The notes under the pieces: model-generated
What the model was told of the DNA's origin: nothing
Databases searched by the model: none
What the model saw: only the letters and a program-made list of their open reading frames with translations
Assembly (NCBI GenBank): GCA_950022655.1
Contig: OX465581.1
Coordinates: 34,071,300 to 34,135,299, forward strand
Direction of reading: 5' to 3'
From: Alentia gelatinosa
Taxonomy: Eukaryota > Annelida > Polychaeta > Phyllodocida > Polynoidae
Length of the DNA: 64,000 nucleotides
Shown here: positions 13,025 through 25,294 of the stretch, piece by piece
How the letters are laid out: each line of letters starts with the position of its first letter
Numbering within the stretch: the first letter of the stretch is position 1
Position numbers and translations under genes: made by a program

Positions 13025-13402
13025 CTCCCTCCCTCCCTCCCTCCCTCCCTCCCTCCCTCCCTCCCTCCCTCCCTCCCTCCCTCCCTCCCTCCCTCCCTCC
13101 CTCCCTCCCTCCCTCCCTCCCTCCCTCCCTCCCTCCCTCCCTCCCTCCCTCCCTCCCTCCCTCCCTCCCTCCCTCCCTCCCTCCCTCCCTCCCTCCCTCC
13201 CTCCCTCCCTCCCTCCCTCCCTCCCTCCCTCCCTCCCTCCCTCCCTCCCTCCCTCCCTCCCTCCCTCCCTCCCTCCCTCCCTCCCTCCCTCCCTCCCTCC
13301 CTCCCTCCCTCCCTCCCTCCCTCCCTCCCTCCCTCCCTCCCTCCCTCCCTCCCTCCCTCCCTCCCTCCCTCCCTCCCTCCCTCCCTCCCTCCCTCCCTCC
13401 TT
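13025..13402 (+). repeat. (CCCT)n / (GGGA)n microsatellite, ~94 units
   Basis: A practically perfect tetranucleotide array of about 378 bp in carrier intron 2, ending about 110 bp before the exon 3 acceptor. In the sense transcript it is a long polypyrimidine tract; the opposite strand is a run of GGGA with strong G-quadruplex or triplex potential. The three overlapping reading frames through it (SLPP and GREG repeats) are artefacts of the repeat. Confidence 0.97.
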
Positions 13403-13511
13403 CCGATCAGGTACTAGCCAGGCAAGTTGAATAGTAGTGGAACAGCTCAAAATGTGCCAGGTCCAAATCGATATAAATATAACGTTACCGCACATTTATC
13501 TCAACCTTAAG

Positions 13512-13592
13512 GTTCAGCTACAAACACAACAGGTTAGCAGCCCATACAAAGGCACGTGGGATGCCATCAAGAACATTAATAAAGCAGGATGG
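13512..13592 (+). CDS. Mitochondrial carrier, exon 3
   Basis: An 81-nt, phase 0-0 exon between CCTTAAG and GTAAGG. It encodes 27 residues starting VQLQTQQVSSPYKGTWDAIK, the end of the first signature (VQLQTQ) and the short amphipathic matrix helix h12 of repeat 1 (the YKG...AIKNINKAGW pattern matches the usual YxGxxdcxxkixrxEG module). Loss of the usual GE/EG pair before GF(F)RG is noted: here it reads KAGW then SAGFFRG. Confidence 0.87.
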
Positions 13593-14356
13593 GTAAGGAT
13601 ATTTTGATTATACCATTCAGTTACGTTACACTCAAAAGTATAGTGCTATTTATCATCAGACTCTTACATTGCAGCACCTAATGGTCGTATTACTAAGTCC
13701 AAAATGACACTACCACATTCATTTGCCTCCAGCATTATGTTACTCAGGATGGGTAGAGTTAGAATACTTGACTACGAGAAGTCTGAAACTCTCCCCTTTA
13801 TTGATGTCTCATTAAAATTTACTTTTTAACTATAGCTTTTTTAATTCTGCTATTTCGATTTCTTAAACATTGGAATCATGCAATGATGAGATTTCTGAAA
13901 TCAAAAATTGTGAAATGTAGAGGAGAAAAAAATGTACAAAAAAGATAAGATCAGATACGTATTAGATGACCACAGCGAATCATAAAAGTGTCAATGCACA
14001 TTATTTTTACTTTCACATGATAAAGATATGGATTAAAGAAAGCAATTATTCCCAAACATAGCCATTAAGCGATGAAAAGTGATGATTTTAGCGATAATAA
14101 CATTTGAGTGATGCCAAATGTCGCCTACAAGTATAACTCCCTTTCCATTTAAATGTAGCGAATTGTTATCTTTTCCAAGAAACAGGTGCAGAAACATTTT
14201 TATTCATAAGCATTAAAAGACGTATACTATAATGCCACATATTTATTTCATGTTAGGGAAAACACTTGCATGATGATATCTTCTTTCCTCTAGTATCTTG
14301 TGGTATCTGAATAAATCACACAAGAAATAACCTTCTTTTTTTTTAAAACCATTTAG

Positions 14357-14594
14357 TCCGCCGGCTTTTTCCGTGGCCTGGGCTTCCCGCTGGTATCGTA
14401 CGGCGTGGTAAACTCCGTCTTCTTCGGTATCTATGGCAACACGTTGGCCTTTTTGGGACGGGACAAGAAGGCACCCTCTAACCTCGACATCTTCACTGCC
14501 GGCTGCGTCGGGGGCGCTCTGCAGTTGTTCGTCGCCTGCCCGGTAGATGTCGTCAAGGTCGTGCTGCAGTCACAGATCTCACAGGCTGGAGCAG
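14357..14594 (+). CDS. Mitochondrial carrier, exon 4 (helices 2 and 3, second signature)
   Basis: A 238-nt GC-rich exon bounded by CATTTAG and a GTAGGC donor, ending in phase 1. It encodes SAGFFRGLGFPLVSYGVVNS (helix 2), a linker with RDKKAPSN, then helix 3 with AGCVGGALQLFVACPVDVVK followed by VVLQSQ. PVDVVK is the second signature. FFRG and FP at the start of helix 2 are typical of SLC25A45/A47/A48. This is the last exon shared by both terminal exons, which begin in the matching phase. Codon third positions are strongly GC-biased against an AT-rich background, which supports real coding. Confidence 0.92.
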
Positions 14595-16313
14595 GTAGGC
14601 TGCCTCCTTTACACTGTCCTTATACTACAGAAGCATCATCAATCTAGCACTATTCACTATTGAGACTAAAGTGCTGATTCCACCAAGCTAAGATTTTATC
14701 GGAAAGGTTGTGGTCTCTTTGGAATATAAAGAAGAATATCGTATAATATCTATAGAGATTTTTTTTCACAAAACCAACAAACACCAGTTTTATAATTTCA
14801 ATTGTCAAGTAGTTTCTTAATCAACATTGAGGTGAAGTACAGTTTCGAATTTCATGAAACAACATTTGGGCCATGAGGTGGCCCTTCTCCAGGTGCCAGA
14901 CATAGTATCATCTTTCCTGAGGTGGATTAATTGGGTAGTAGAACTAGAGTTATTATGTTACCATAGCAACTGAGATTTCATTATTCTCGTCCCTACTTTT
15001 GTTGGTACATCCTTTCGTTTTGCATATCGCTTTAAAAAAACAAAAAAAACTCTAACCCTTACTGTACGTATAGAAATTAATGAACACATATACATGAGTT
15101 TTTTGTATAGCATAATATGCTTAATATCTAAGACATGGCAAATATAACCTCTGTTGCCCTACAACATAAGTGAGCTGTCAAGCACTTGATAACTGACGTT
15201 AGTGTTGGCATACCAAACTTGAACAGTTACCAGGCATATCAACGTGTTTCTAGGAGAATTTCGTGGTTAATGAGTTGGTTATCATAATCAGCGTGATATC
15301 AATGCCAGGGGATGATCGTGTTGTTAATGTGGTGTTCCACAATGACGCACGATCTAAACAGATCCTAGCCGGCTAGTTGACTGGCTAGGTCGGGATGAAT
15401 CTTGTGAACAAATTTCGCTGAATCTCTGGTGAAAGAGCCCCCCTTATGGTTAAGAGCATCAACAACTTTAACAAGCAGTTTCATTACTAGGAATCATCGG
15501 GCTGCATTTTCTGATCTTCTGGGGGTTTGTGTCACTGGAGTGTCACAGTGATCAAACCGACCCATGTGGAGGTACCCCACAATTAAATGGATGTGAAGAG
15601 TAATGAACTGGTTCCACTGTCTAAAAAAGTTTAAGACATAATGAAAAGGGGAGAGATGTTTATTGGTATTAGGATGACCTAAGTTAGGTCTAGTTTGGAT
15701 GGTGCATTGTCATCCAAACCATAATGTTTGTTCTTTTATCTGTATTTCCAAATGGTGTCAGAATAGTAAATGATAAGAACCCGGTTTCGTGCATGGAACT
15801 AGAGTGAGATTTGACGTATTTGCACAAGTTTAGGTGACCGAAAAAAGATGACTAAAACATTGTCTACTACCCTTGGAAGGAACAAGATTAGGCAGGCTTG
15901 GGAATAGGTATTTATCAATTAATATTAATAACTATTAAGATATGTAGTTTGATAAGAGAGGTTATAATATTTGCTGATGGATAAAAAGGGTCAAACCTGC
16001 CAAATATGCTATGGCGTATTTGTGTGTAAGGAGGGAAGTAATGGGGATAAATAAAGGTTGAGAGGTAAAATGGTTAAGATGATCGATCTGAGATTCTATG
16101 GTCTAGTCCTTTGTTGCAAACAGTACATTGGAGACCACGTTCTGGGTGGTTTATATAGAGTTGTTCAAATTTCTACGTCGGGTTAGTACGTAAAGACGTC
16201 TATTCCCGTGGGCGTAAAACGCGGGGATAACATCTAGCACAAGGCGTCACACACGCCGACGCGAGTACAGCGAAGGTTAGGAGTTACAGCAAGCAGACGT
16301 CAGACTCTCTGGT

Positions 16314-17024
16314 TTATATAGAGGTTAACATCGCGTCAAATGTCCATCCCCCCAATCTTCGGACTTCGAGATCTGAGCAGCCTGACAGGTGTGACATTGT
16401 GGTAGCAGCTTTCTTTATGCTGTTTAAGGAGAGTGTCTCTGCTGGGACTGCTGCTTCTTTCAGTGCCATCTTCCACATGCATGTTATAAACGATAGTGGA
16501 ACAGGTGTGGCGTCGTCGAACATCAGGAGTGGATCTGTTGGTGCCTTGGTTGGGACATGTGGTGTGACTGCTTTCACCGCGGCCACCAGGCACGTGGGGG
16601 CACTGGGCTCGCCCTCGGTGATGTGGCATCCCACCGAAGTTCCTGCCTGCACAGATTGGTGGTTCTGCTGGTTGGAGATTGTGGCCGGGGCCGCCCTGTT
16701 GACTGGTGAGATGGGATGGTTAGGTCCTCCTACACCCACCGCATGAAGGCCACGAATGTTGTTGCCGCTGGAGCATGGTTGTGCCATGTCCCTTGGGCTC
16801 AGGGCTGATGCTGCCTTGCCTCTGCTCTGTATAGCAGCCACTGCATAACTGAATCTGCATAAGACAGGTGGAATCCTGTGATCAAGTACTGCCATAGCAG
16901 CTTCAATAATTATCAAGCTGTTACCAAGGACATCTTTTTCTGCCCGTCGAAAGTAATTATTAGAGAGATGTTCGCAGCTTAGGTCATCGGCCAAATCATT
17001 ATCACTAAAGCTAATATAGTCATA
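16314..17024 (-). pseudogene. DIRS/Ngaro-like tyrosine recombinase relic
   Basis: On the minus strand the last 70 or so residues of the frame resemble the C-terminal catalytic domain of tyrosine recombinases of DIRS/Ngaro-type retrotransposons: SLNSIKKAATTMSHLSG then SDLEVRRLGGWTFDAMLTSI, matching the HxLRRGAAT...sDxEimrLGGWkSDAF pattern. The usual H and R of the HxxR box appear as N and K, and no catalytic tyrosine is seen after the truncation, so it should be inactive. Its start side (YISFSDNDLADDLSCEHLS) looks like the RNase H end of the same polyprotein (typically ...NxxADxLSR). An inserted TTAA element at 17025-17970 separates it from the rest. Confidence 0.6.
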
Positions 17025-17970
17025 GCTAAAGACTGTATTCCACCAACCAGACGAAAACGTTGAACAATGCCCGTACAAGGGTTGCACAAGGGTTGCAAGG
17101 GTTGCTGGAAAATCTCATGAAATTAAGATTTTGTCTGGTTGGTGGAGCAGGTCGGTATTTCGCCCGATGATCATCTGCCAGACATCTGCTTTCGGTTGCT
17201 GGGTTTGAGAGTGTCTGTTGGGGGTTGCTGGCGCATCGCTCGAGCGTCGCCCGAGGGTTGCTGGGACCTGGGGCAGGGCGTCTGTTGAAATGATAAAAAA
17301 TGCGCTTCCACCCACCAGAATTTTCAGGCGATATCCCAACCGATACCCCCAACAACCCTCCACAAGATGTAAATATAGGGTCGGCCGAAATAACTGATCA
17401 ATTAGATTTTTGTCTGCTGGAATTGGGCTTCTGGCCGATACATTTGAAGAGTACGACACCCGCCCGTGGGTTTTGCCGGGAGTTGCGGCGAGGGAACGCC
17501 GCCAACATAGTGTGAGCGATACCAGCGATACCCGAATCCGCGAACGGGCATCGAAAACTCTGAACCTTCGGCAAAATTCTAGCACCATAGCGTGCCATAC
17601 ATACTCAAAACATCAATCCTTATCTTTATTTACCTTCATTGTTCGATTTAATGTGTATTTCCGTGGTTATTCCGTCTCGTAGTGTATCGCCGCACGCCGC
17701 GCCGCCTATCGGAGAACTCGATTACTACGTAAAACGCGGCCAACGTCCACCAGTCGGCGCCACGGCAGGGGCGTCGGCTAGGATCTGCTGGAACTTTGAA
17801 CCCACCCGACGCTCGTATGGCGTCCAAATGAACGTCTGTTGAGGGTTTCGGTGGAGCAGCGACGCATTTTGAGGCCATTTTCCCAGACGTTTCAACCGAC
17901 GTCGGCTGAAAGGTCGGCTGGAACGTCTGTTGACATTGAAAAAGTGGTTGTTTGGTGGAATACCGCCTTA
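17025..17970. mobile_element. TTAA-type miniature element A (GTATTCCACCAAC termini)
   Basis: Terminal inverted repeats TGTATTCCACCAACCAG (left) and the complement of TTTGGTGGAATACCGCCTTAA (right), the right end followed by TTAA and the left by CTAA. It sits within the DIRS-like relic. A ~230-bp internal block (about 17440-17670) containing GAGTACGACACCCGCCCG is shared with element D at 31425-32396. The many GC-rich reading frames here lie inside the element and show no known protein, so I regard it as non-autonomous. Confidence 0.6.
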
Positions 17971-18557
17971 AGAGGTATATCAGGTTGGGCCTGCCGGAAC
18001 CGCGTCTTACGGGCTGCCTCTAGTATAACCTGATTGTGGCCTTTGCCCGAGGAAAAGACATTCACTGCGGCTGTATAATCGCACCTGATTGGGACATGTG
18101 TACCCCCAATCCCTCTCAGACAAGCAAGTATCCACGGCAACCGCGATATTTGCTGCCTCCACAAGGAGAAGGGTGGCTGTTCGAATAGGTCAACCAGTCC
18201 CCCATGAGAGAGTTTCTTGTCCATGAAACTGTTTATGTGTGCGCCATAATCACATGCGCTGGGATCGTTTGTGCCCAAGTCATAGTGTGTGGCCGGGCCC
18301 ATGTAGCCTACTGGAAAACTATAGCATACAAAGTCCAGGAGCTTAACTAGTTTCAGGTATACGAGCCTTGAGTGCATTAGAGAGCCCAGTGACCTTTACT
18401 CAAAGTATTGATTAGACAAATTTGTCTGAGGAATGAGTATTGAATGTGTTCACCACATAGTTTGTCCTTATTTAAGGCCAATGATAGTATTTCAAAATGC
18501 AAACTCAGCTCTTGTTTGCCCTCTGCTCTCAATGATGGTAGTTGCAGCCACTGAAGC
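17971..18557 (-). pseudogene. DIRS/Ngaro-like pol relic (RT start fused to RNase H-like part)
   Basis: The minus-strand frame from 18377 contains LVKLLDFVCYSFPVGYMGPA, then DYGAHINSFMDKKLSHGGLV and LFEQPPF. These fit the opening of DIRS/Ngaro reverse transcriptases (a GFxxGFxlgyxGp block followed by E-xxxGrixGPfxxpP). The text then jumps directly to VPIRCDYTAAVNVFSSGKG, which resembles the RNase H segment (cDNxaaVxvlnsGr), so the RT core including its YxDD is deleted. It is continuous with the recombinase relic across the inserted element at 17025-17970. Family assignment rests on short motif similarity. Confidence 0.5.
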
Positions 18558-19350
18558 CTTAAGCAGGTATTCCACCAACTAGACGTCAGCCCCGGCCAGG
18601 GCCGGAACACCAACCACGCAGCGTTTGCCGGCAGATATTGCGCTCAATGAGGTATCGGCCGGCTCGGTGGAATCACTCGCTAGACATTCCAGCAAGTGCT
18701 GGCTCTTGGTTTGTGGGTAAGATTTTTGTCTGTGGAGGTTTGTTGGCATGTTGCCTCAAGGTTCCTGAGCATCTGCTGGAGCATTGGGCCACCTGCCAGC
18801 TGAAATGCTCTTCCTCTGGTGTCCCACCCGATCCACCAATTCTCTTCAGCCTGGCGGGATTTCTTCCAGCCGACAAAAACTGATTTATTAGTTCTTGTCG
18901 GCTGGACCTGCATAGCCGTCCGATGGGTTTGATGAGAGTAAGGCACCCGCCGCGAGTTTTGCCTGGACCAGCAATGATGATAAGCTGCCAACAAGGCAAC
19001 AATAGAGCTCGGGCAGTTTTTGGGAAAAGCAAGCCTGCAAGCGGAGGCCAAACATTTCGGTAGCTTGGGTAGAATTTTCGCACCAGAGCTTGCCATAAAA
19101 TTCATAAAATTCATAAAATTCATGACATTCTTATCTTCATTATTCCTCTAACTACAGTATTCAGCTGAAAATTGACATTCGGTTTGTGGTTTGGCACAGA
19201 CTGAGTTGCGCAGTGTGCGGAGGTGCATTTGCAACGTCCACAAGACGGCGCCACTGTCCACTCTCAGCCGATCTCCCACCTGGTGCCGGGTCTTTGTGTA
19301 TGGGTGCCATGTGGACATTGGCCAGCTAATAAAGTTGGTTGGTGGAAGAG
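18558..19350. mobile_element. Probable TTAA-type miniature element B
   Basis: The left end CCTTAAGCAGGTATTCCACCAAC matches the termini of elements A and C. A candidate right end GGTTGGTGGAA occurs at 19336-19347 but lacks the rest of the terminal repeat, so the right boundary is uncertain. GC content is far above the surroundings and several overlapping frames exist on both strands without recognisable products. Confidence 0.45.
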
Positions 19351-22300
19351 CGCAGTAAAAAAAAAAGCCATTTTTGGCCCGCCGAAGACCAGGCACCGGG
19401 TAGGAGCTCGGCTGATAGGCTGGTCAAGCATCGAAAGAGTATCTAGTTGCTGGAAAACGCGATTTAGCCTGCAGTCACTGCACGACCACTTCTGTAAAAA
19501 GACCATCCCATGCTTTGACAGTTAAAAAGATAATGTTATCATGATATCAGTGATACTAAAGTCCACATCCGTTGCTCGATCTTGAGAACCGTGGCACCTC
19601 AATTCATTATCTGAATATTCCCAGGATTTTGGCAAATTCGTTGTCATGCAGTTGCTTATGTATTTAAACTATGATTGGAGAAACTCAGGTTAATAGGTCA
19701 GAACACATTATACAACTGTGTTCATTACTGATACGATGATGTGAAAAAATACAACCAGGAAGCAATTTCATTTGTTTATTAGTTTGTATTTCCCAATAAA
19801 ACTCGCCAATTCTGCATCGTATCAACTCATTCAGTATTCATTTGATAAGTTGTTATTCAATGGTTGACTTTAACGGAGAACTTGCGTCATCTGAAGCCTC
19901 TATAAATGCAGTCTGTGCTTTGTATAACCAACTGTGGTTGCGATGTTCCATCACCTAAAAAAGATAACCCTAAAAAAAAAAATTTGAAAAATTTAAAAAA
20001 AGATAACCATCATAATGATAACGTTTATGAACGTGCAAATAAAAATAGAATATTTTATGTAGTTAAGGTTTGTGATGTTTTGGACGAAGTGATTACTGAG
20101 ATTGATTTTTGATATGCAAATGTCAAGGTTTACCCCATCTAGATTCCATCTTGAATTGAGATAATATCAAACTTTCCCCCCACTGCCGTTACCACGGCGT
20201 ACCCCCAAGTGAAGCCATCAAGAATTGTTGACATCTCCAGTAGCTCTAGTGTAACCGGGAGATTGTGTGACCTCAAAACATACCTAGTGACCTCTTTATA
20301 TCTCACAAAAAAGAAAAGAGAAAAAAGGTGGTGTTTGATATCAGTTTGTTAGATATTAAATTTATACGCCAATTAATTCATGTGTGCACCGTAGTTGCAT
20401 TATCTAACCTAGTCATATTAAAGGATATATCAACTGAGACTTTATATTTGCTCTCCATCAGAGAAGAACTATTTTCCGTAATCAATGGCTTTGAGGCTAT
20501 ATACGTTATATGTGTTTGAAATTCGTACACTATGGTTATGATATCAGGCAGGTTTTAAATAGTGGTTTGCTGAGTTCCCATACATTTTCAATGGGGACTT
20601 CGCATACCGTGGATACTAAATATGTATAATGTATATGTGCTGGGTATATCGCATTACTGAGGTGAGATCTATCATCCAAAGGTGTTTTTCTACGCATAGA
20701 AGCTTTTATGAAAGTGGACTATGAAAAATACATCTCCGGACTACTCACCTTAAGAATAGTCTTATGGTATTTGGTATCATCACTTTTGAAACAAAGCCGG
20801 ACTGGTGATTTGAATATTTTCGCATACCTGAATTCTGTTGCGAGGGCCTGGGGCCTGGCGCGCTGGAAGAATTCCCTTGGCTTCGGTTTTTTTATTTCAA
20901 GCCCCGCCGGTGATGTAGACGAAAAGACAAGACCACCATTCAACATGTAAGTCATACAGGTCCATCGATAGCCTTTATTCTAGCCTGTTGCTTGATTTTC
21001 TTTCCAATAGGTTTTGCCCCATTGGATTCAATGCTTTCCTTTTCCGTTTGTTTACACTCTTCATCTTCACGGTGTGCGTTTTTGTGTCTGCATTCTCTTT
21101 TCACATTAAAATCTCAAATTTTCGTTGGCTTTGATCTATATGCGTAACCTTTTGATATAGACCCAGAGATCTCAAATGACTAACAACATCCGAACGGAAT
21201 GGATATCGTAGAAGAAACCAATGAGGGTGGCTAGGCTTGACTAATATGCCATGAATTTGAACGCCTGTAATTTTCACTCAGCTTTGCATCGTGAAAGTAC
21301 TATGCGACCAAACGAATTGCATAATTAGCCAATCATCAGCACACACATTGGTTTCAGATTTATATCCCACCCCTGAAAGGATATCATTATAATTTATAAC
21401 CAGAGATACTACTATCCTACTCGCATCGTACCCAACGCAAGTTGGGTATTTATCACCTTAGGCGAATTTCCTATATCAAGTCTATGGAGAAAAATACCAG
21501 GGAGTGGGGTAACAAGGTATATTCCATATTTGGATTGAGATGGCTGGTTCCTCAGCAGAAAGCCTTTTCTGTTCGGAGTTGATCCCATCCGTGATCCTAA
21601 TTCAAAGGAAAACGGCAGTAATTACTTCATCAATAACCCTCTTTTAGTTGTGGTTGCACCTTCTTTTACTAACTATGGACAGAGTAGTTGGAATAATCAC
21701 CATTAGGGCATGACTGATCGCATGCTGTTGCTGGCCTGTTACGTTTTACAGATTTGTTTCTGTTGGATGTCGTCTGCTTGCACGAAATGCTTTAACCACT
21801 GGGTATGTGTGAGACCCCTAGGCATCAACAAGAATAATGCAATGAATGATGCCTTGGGGGGGTCACCCAGAACCATTATTAAAATCCTATGGGGTGTTAG
21901 CATGTGTAAACCACATATCAGCAAGCAAGATATACTATTACCGCCGTTTTCTTTTTTGTGTCGAAGTCTTTTAGCAGCTTTGTGTTGTAATTTGACATTA
22001 AAATGTTTTGATATTTTCGACTATATCTAATATTCATTTGATGGAAGATCCTTTCCATGAAAATTCATCAGTCCCTCCTCAATTATTGAATGGGTGATAC
22101 CTGGAAACCCAGCGTCGACAATGCGATATTGCTTTTTCAAGGCTAAGCTTTTCAAGTGCACTGTATTATTTCGAGTCATGTCACCTTCCGACTCTAGAAT
22201 ACTCTAGTACGTTGCCCATGCAAGCAATGTATATGTTCAATATCTGACATATATTTACGACCAAAGAAAAAAATCGAAAATGTACCTGTAAACCATACGG

Positions 22301-23442
22301 CCTGTTCATCCTCTAGATATTAGCTCTGAATATATCTGATCACCTGTGTACCAGTGGAGGCCAAGAGATCGTATGATTATTTCCGAATCTGTTGTACATT
22401 AATCATCCTTAATTTTCTAATTTCCTAATTATCGTTTCCTATAAATCTGCATGGATTAAAACCTCACTAAAGTATTTCTCTTGTAGTGGTTGTAGTTAGT
22501 CTAACTTCTCTTAATTACACAAGTTTGTTAGAATAGTCATTTTACTAATGGGCTCTTTAAAAGCTCCTTTTATTCTTTGTATAATGGTATCCTTTCATAT
22601 CTATAAAGGACCTAGACAATGAGTGAATGTGTTCTAACGAATATTCTCATATACTATATATCTCTGATAGGATGCTAAATGGACCAAACAAAGATTTAGT
22701 CACAACATTGTTATACAAAATTGTAAACTGCAGATACCAAGGTACCATAAATGCCAGTGCAGTAAGTCTTAGTATTGTACTGGTAGTACCTAAGTATCTT
22801 AATTGATTGATGAACACATGTATCTTGTGTATTCCTCGAGAGGAGAATCATCTACATGGTATCTGTGATAATGACTCAAATTTCCCTTTGTGATTCACAG
22901 TCTCTCACTGCTATCATCCCTCAATAGTACCTCTATCACAAATAATTGAGGGAAATTAGTTGAGATATGCATTGTATATTTCGAAATAGCATAAGTAATT
23001 TCTCTATATAGTAAAATTTCGTTCTCGGGATCAAAGAAATTAAGTTGTTGTATCCGTAGTTTGTTATATATTGGATTTTTGTATAGATACCCCAAAACAC
23101 CATGGAAAGCTCTTATATACTTGAAAGTCACATCTATCAAATATTATATGTCATCTTTCGTAATGTTATAGAAGCACTCCACAAGATACTGACATAATTC
23201 GGAAAAATCTAAATCAAATTAGGTGTTTGAGACTAATGATTAACAATATGTGATTAAAATTCAGTTTCACAGAACTTGGCAAAAATGCCACTGCACTAAG
23301 TAGAATCACCTCCTTTTATTCGAGTTTTGCTCATACATATGTTATAACCGAGTTTCTGTAAGATAGTAATGCATCCGTTTTAAAAAAAACTGGATCCAGC
23401 ATTTACCGGGATAACATCCGGTGATCCGGCGTCATTATCCCG

Positions 23443-23555
<113 letters not shown>

Positions 23556-23752
23556 TTCAACCAAATATAAATACATCCACATCGTACTATCATACTCCAA
23601 TAGGCTTGTGCAGATGAACAATATGACATAAGATAATAACAGCAGTCTCGCGGTGGATATAAATATTCAAGTTTATTGGATTATTAATTCATATTCATAT
23701 ATCAATAAACCAACCGTTAAAGTAACATTGTGTTCCCTCTGCTCCACGCTAG

Positions 23753-24240
23753 GTGGCGGTGTGAGCGGCTCGCCCTACTACTCGGGGCCGCTGCAGTGTC
23801 TACGTGAGCTGTTCAGGGAGGGCGGTCTCAGGGCCTGCTACAGGGGCCTGCCCATCATGGCAGCCCGCGACTTGCCCGCCAGCGGCAGCTACTTCCTAAT
23901 CTACGAGGGCATGTCAGTGCGCATCAAGGCCTCGCGCTGGTCGGACAAGCACGGGGTGGTGGCCGACCTGGTGGCCGGGGCGCTGGCCGGGGTGCTCTCT
24001 TGGGCCATCATCATTCCAATCGACGTCGTCAAGAGCCAGATCCAGGCTGACGTCACGGGCACATGTCACGTGGCTGACGTCATACGCAGGACGTATGCGT
24101 TTGGAGGCGTACGGGCCTTCTATACGGGGTTATTGATGGCCAGCCTCAGAGCTGCTCCCACAAATGCAGTCATATTCCTGGTTTATTCACAGAGTTTGAG
24201 ACTGCTCAATAATCCTAATAATTCTCCCGCTGGGTACTGA
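23753..24240 (+). CDS. Mitochondrial carrier, proximal alternative terminal exon (5a)
   Basis: The exon begins after CACGCTAG in the phase left by exon 4 and runs to TGA 24238-24240, completing a 301-residue SLC25 carrier. It encodes matrix helix h34 (YYSGPLQCLRELFREGGLRA), helix 4 (AARDLPASGSYFLIYE, with the RD pair at contact point II that marks amino-acid-type carriers), helix 5 with the third signature PIDVVKSQIQ, matrix helix h56 and helix 6 (RAAPTNAVIFLVYSQSL). By family knowledge, SLC25A45/A47/A48 relatives carry small cationic or zwitterionic metabolites such as methylated amino acids or choline; the substrate here is unknown. No AATAAA is evident soon after the stop. GC-rich third positions support function. 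Confidence 0.9.
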
Positions 24241-24480
24241 CGAATATTCTATTGGAATTTACAGCACTCATGTACTAGACAAACAACATATGGCTAAGCA
24301 TTGAAAAGACAAGCTGCTGGGTCAAGGTTAGGGGGTTTACTAGTCTATGATATTAAAACCAGATTTGCCTTTATCGTAAAAATATTGGGATTGACAGTCC
24401 CGAGAATATGAACTGATCTATTCGGTGTATGTATGCCATTTTCTACTAACCTACTGTAATATATAGAAACAGGATTTCTG

Positions 24481-24591
24481 TGGAGTAAGTTTCCGGATTA
24501 CGAACTCGTTTCGCCGGAGGTTTAAACCGAGTTCAGAGAACGAGGTTTAAACCTCCGGGGAAACGAGTGAGTTATCCGGAAACTTACGGAC
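24481..24591. repeat. Palindromic foldback
   Basis: Arms GTAAGTTTCCGGA (24485-24497) and TCCGGAAACTTAC (24575-24587) are exact complements, with further pairing inward (AACTCGTTTC..CCGGAGGTTTAAACC against GGTTTAAACCTCCGG..GAAACGAGT). It lies 240 bp after the stop codon of carrier exon 5a. Confidence 0.75.
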
Positions 24592-24997
24592 ACAGGCATA
24601 CTGTTTCTTTATTACTATATGCCTCCAAAACACGATGATATTTACCGTATTTAAGCCGTAAGAGTCGTTTTTAATCTGGTTTGGGCGCTCAATGGTCTAG
24701 TTGTAACGTGGATTACACCCCAACCTTCAAGTAGCCTCTATAGTACTGTCATCTCATACCAGATGGCGTTTTCATAATTCAAAGCACTCTCCCAGCAGAA
24801 TTTATGTGGCGCTTGTGCCTACTAATCTCAGAATCTATGTTTGGAGAGTGGTTTCAAACTGTGACGTCATCATTGCTAACGTCGCGACTTGGATGTCGTG
24901 AATCACAGCAGCTAGGTGTGTGGTTAGGTGTGTATATTTATTGTATTTTGCTGTAAATCACGATGTCAACAGTCGAGTCGAGGTGCTACTCTTATAT

Positions 24998-25142
24998 AGA
25001 ACTGCATCGAGAATCGTATAAATAGACGATACTCCACGAGTTTGGCTGGGCCGCAATCGTCATCGAGGCGAAGCCGAGTGACGATTATGGCCCAGCCAAA
25101 CTTGTGGAGTATTGTCTATTTTACGATTCGAGTGCGGTTCTG
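24998..25142. repeat. Palindromic foldback with CGAGGCGAAGCCGAG centre
   Basis: Arms AGAACTGCATCGAGAATCGTA and the complement of TACGATTCGAGTGCGGTTCT pair almost fully, as do TACTCCACGAGTTTGGCTGG and its partner around CCAGCCAAACTTGTGGAGTA. The loop is CATCGAGGCGAAGCCGAGTG. The element at 54642-54787 has the same architecture with an unrelated arm and a related centre (CGAGGCGTTAGCCGAGTG). Confidence 0.8.
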
Positions 25143-25294
25143 GATTTATCTTACCCCTTTCTATTGTTTAAATAACATCACAACTTCAGAATGATCAGAA
25201 TATACTTAGCAAATCCACTATGCCACGGCCGTGGCGTAGTATTGTCACTTTACCAGGGTGATCGTTGAGTATATTTTTCTAATGTTATTCCTAT

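Noticed and set aside
13005..13495. Long SLPP-repeat and GREG-repeat reading frames
   Set aside because: They are translations of a CCCT tetranucleotide array; all frames are open on both strands because the repeat has no stop codon.
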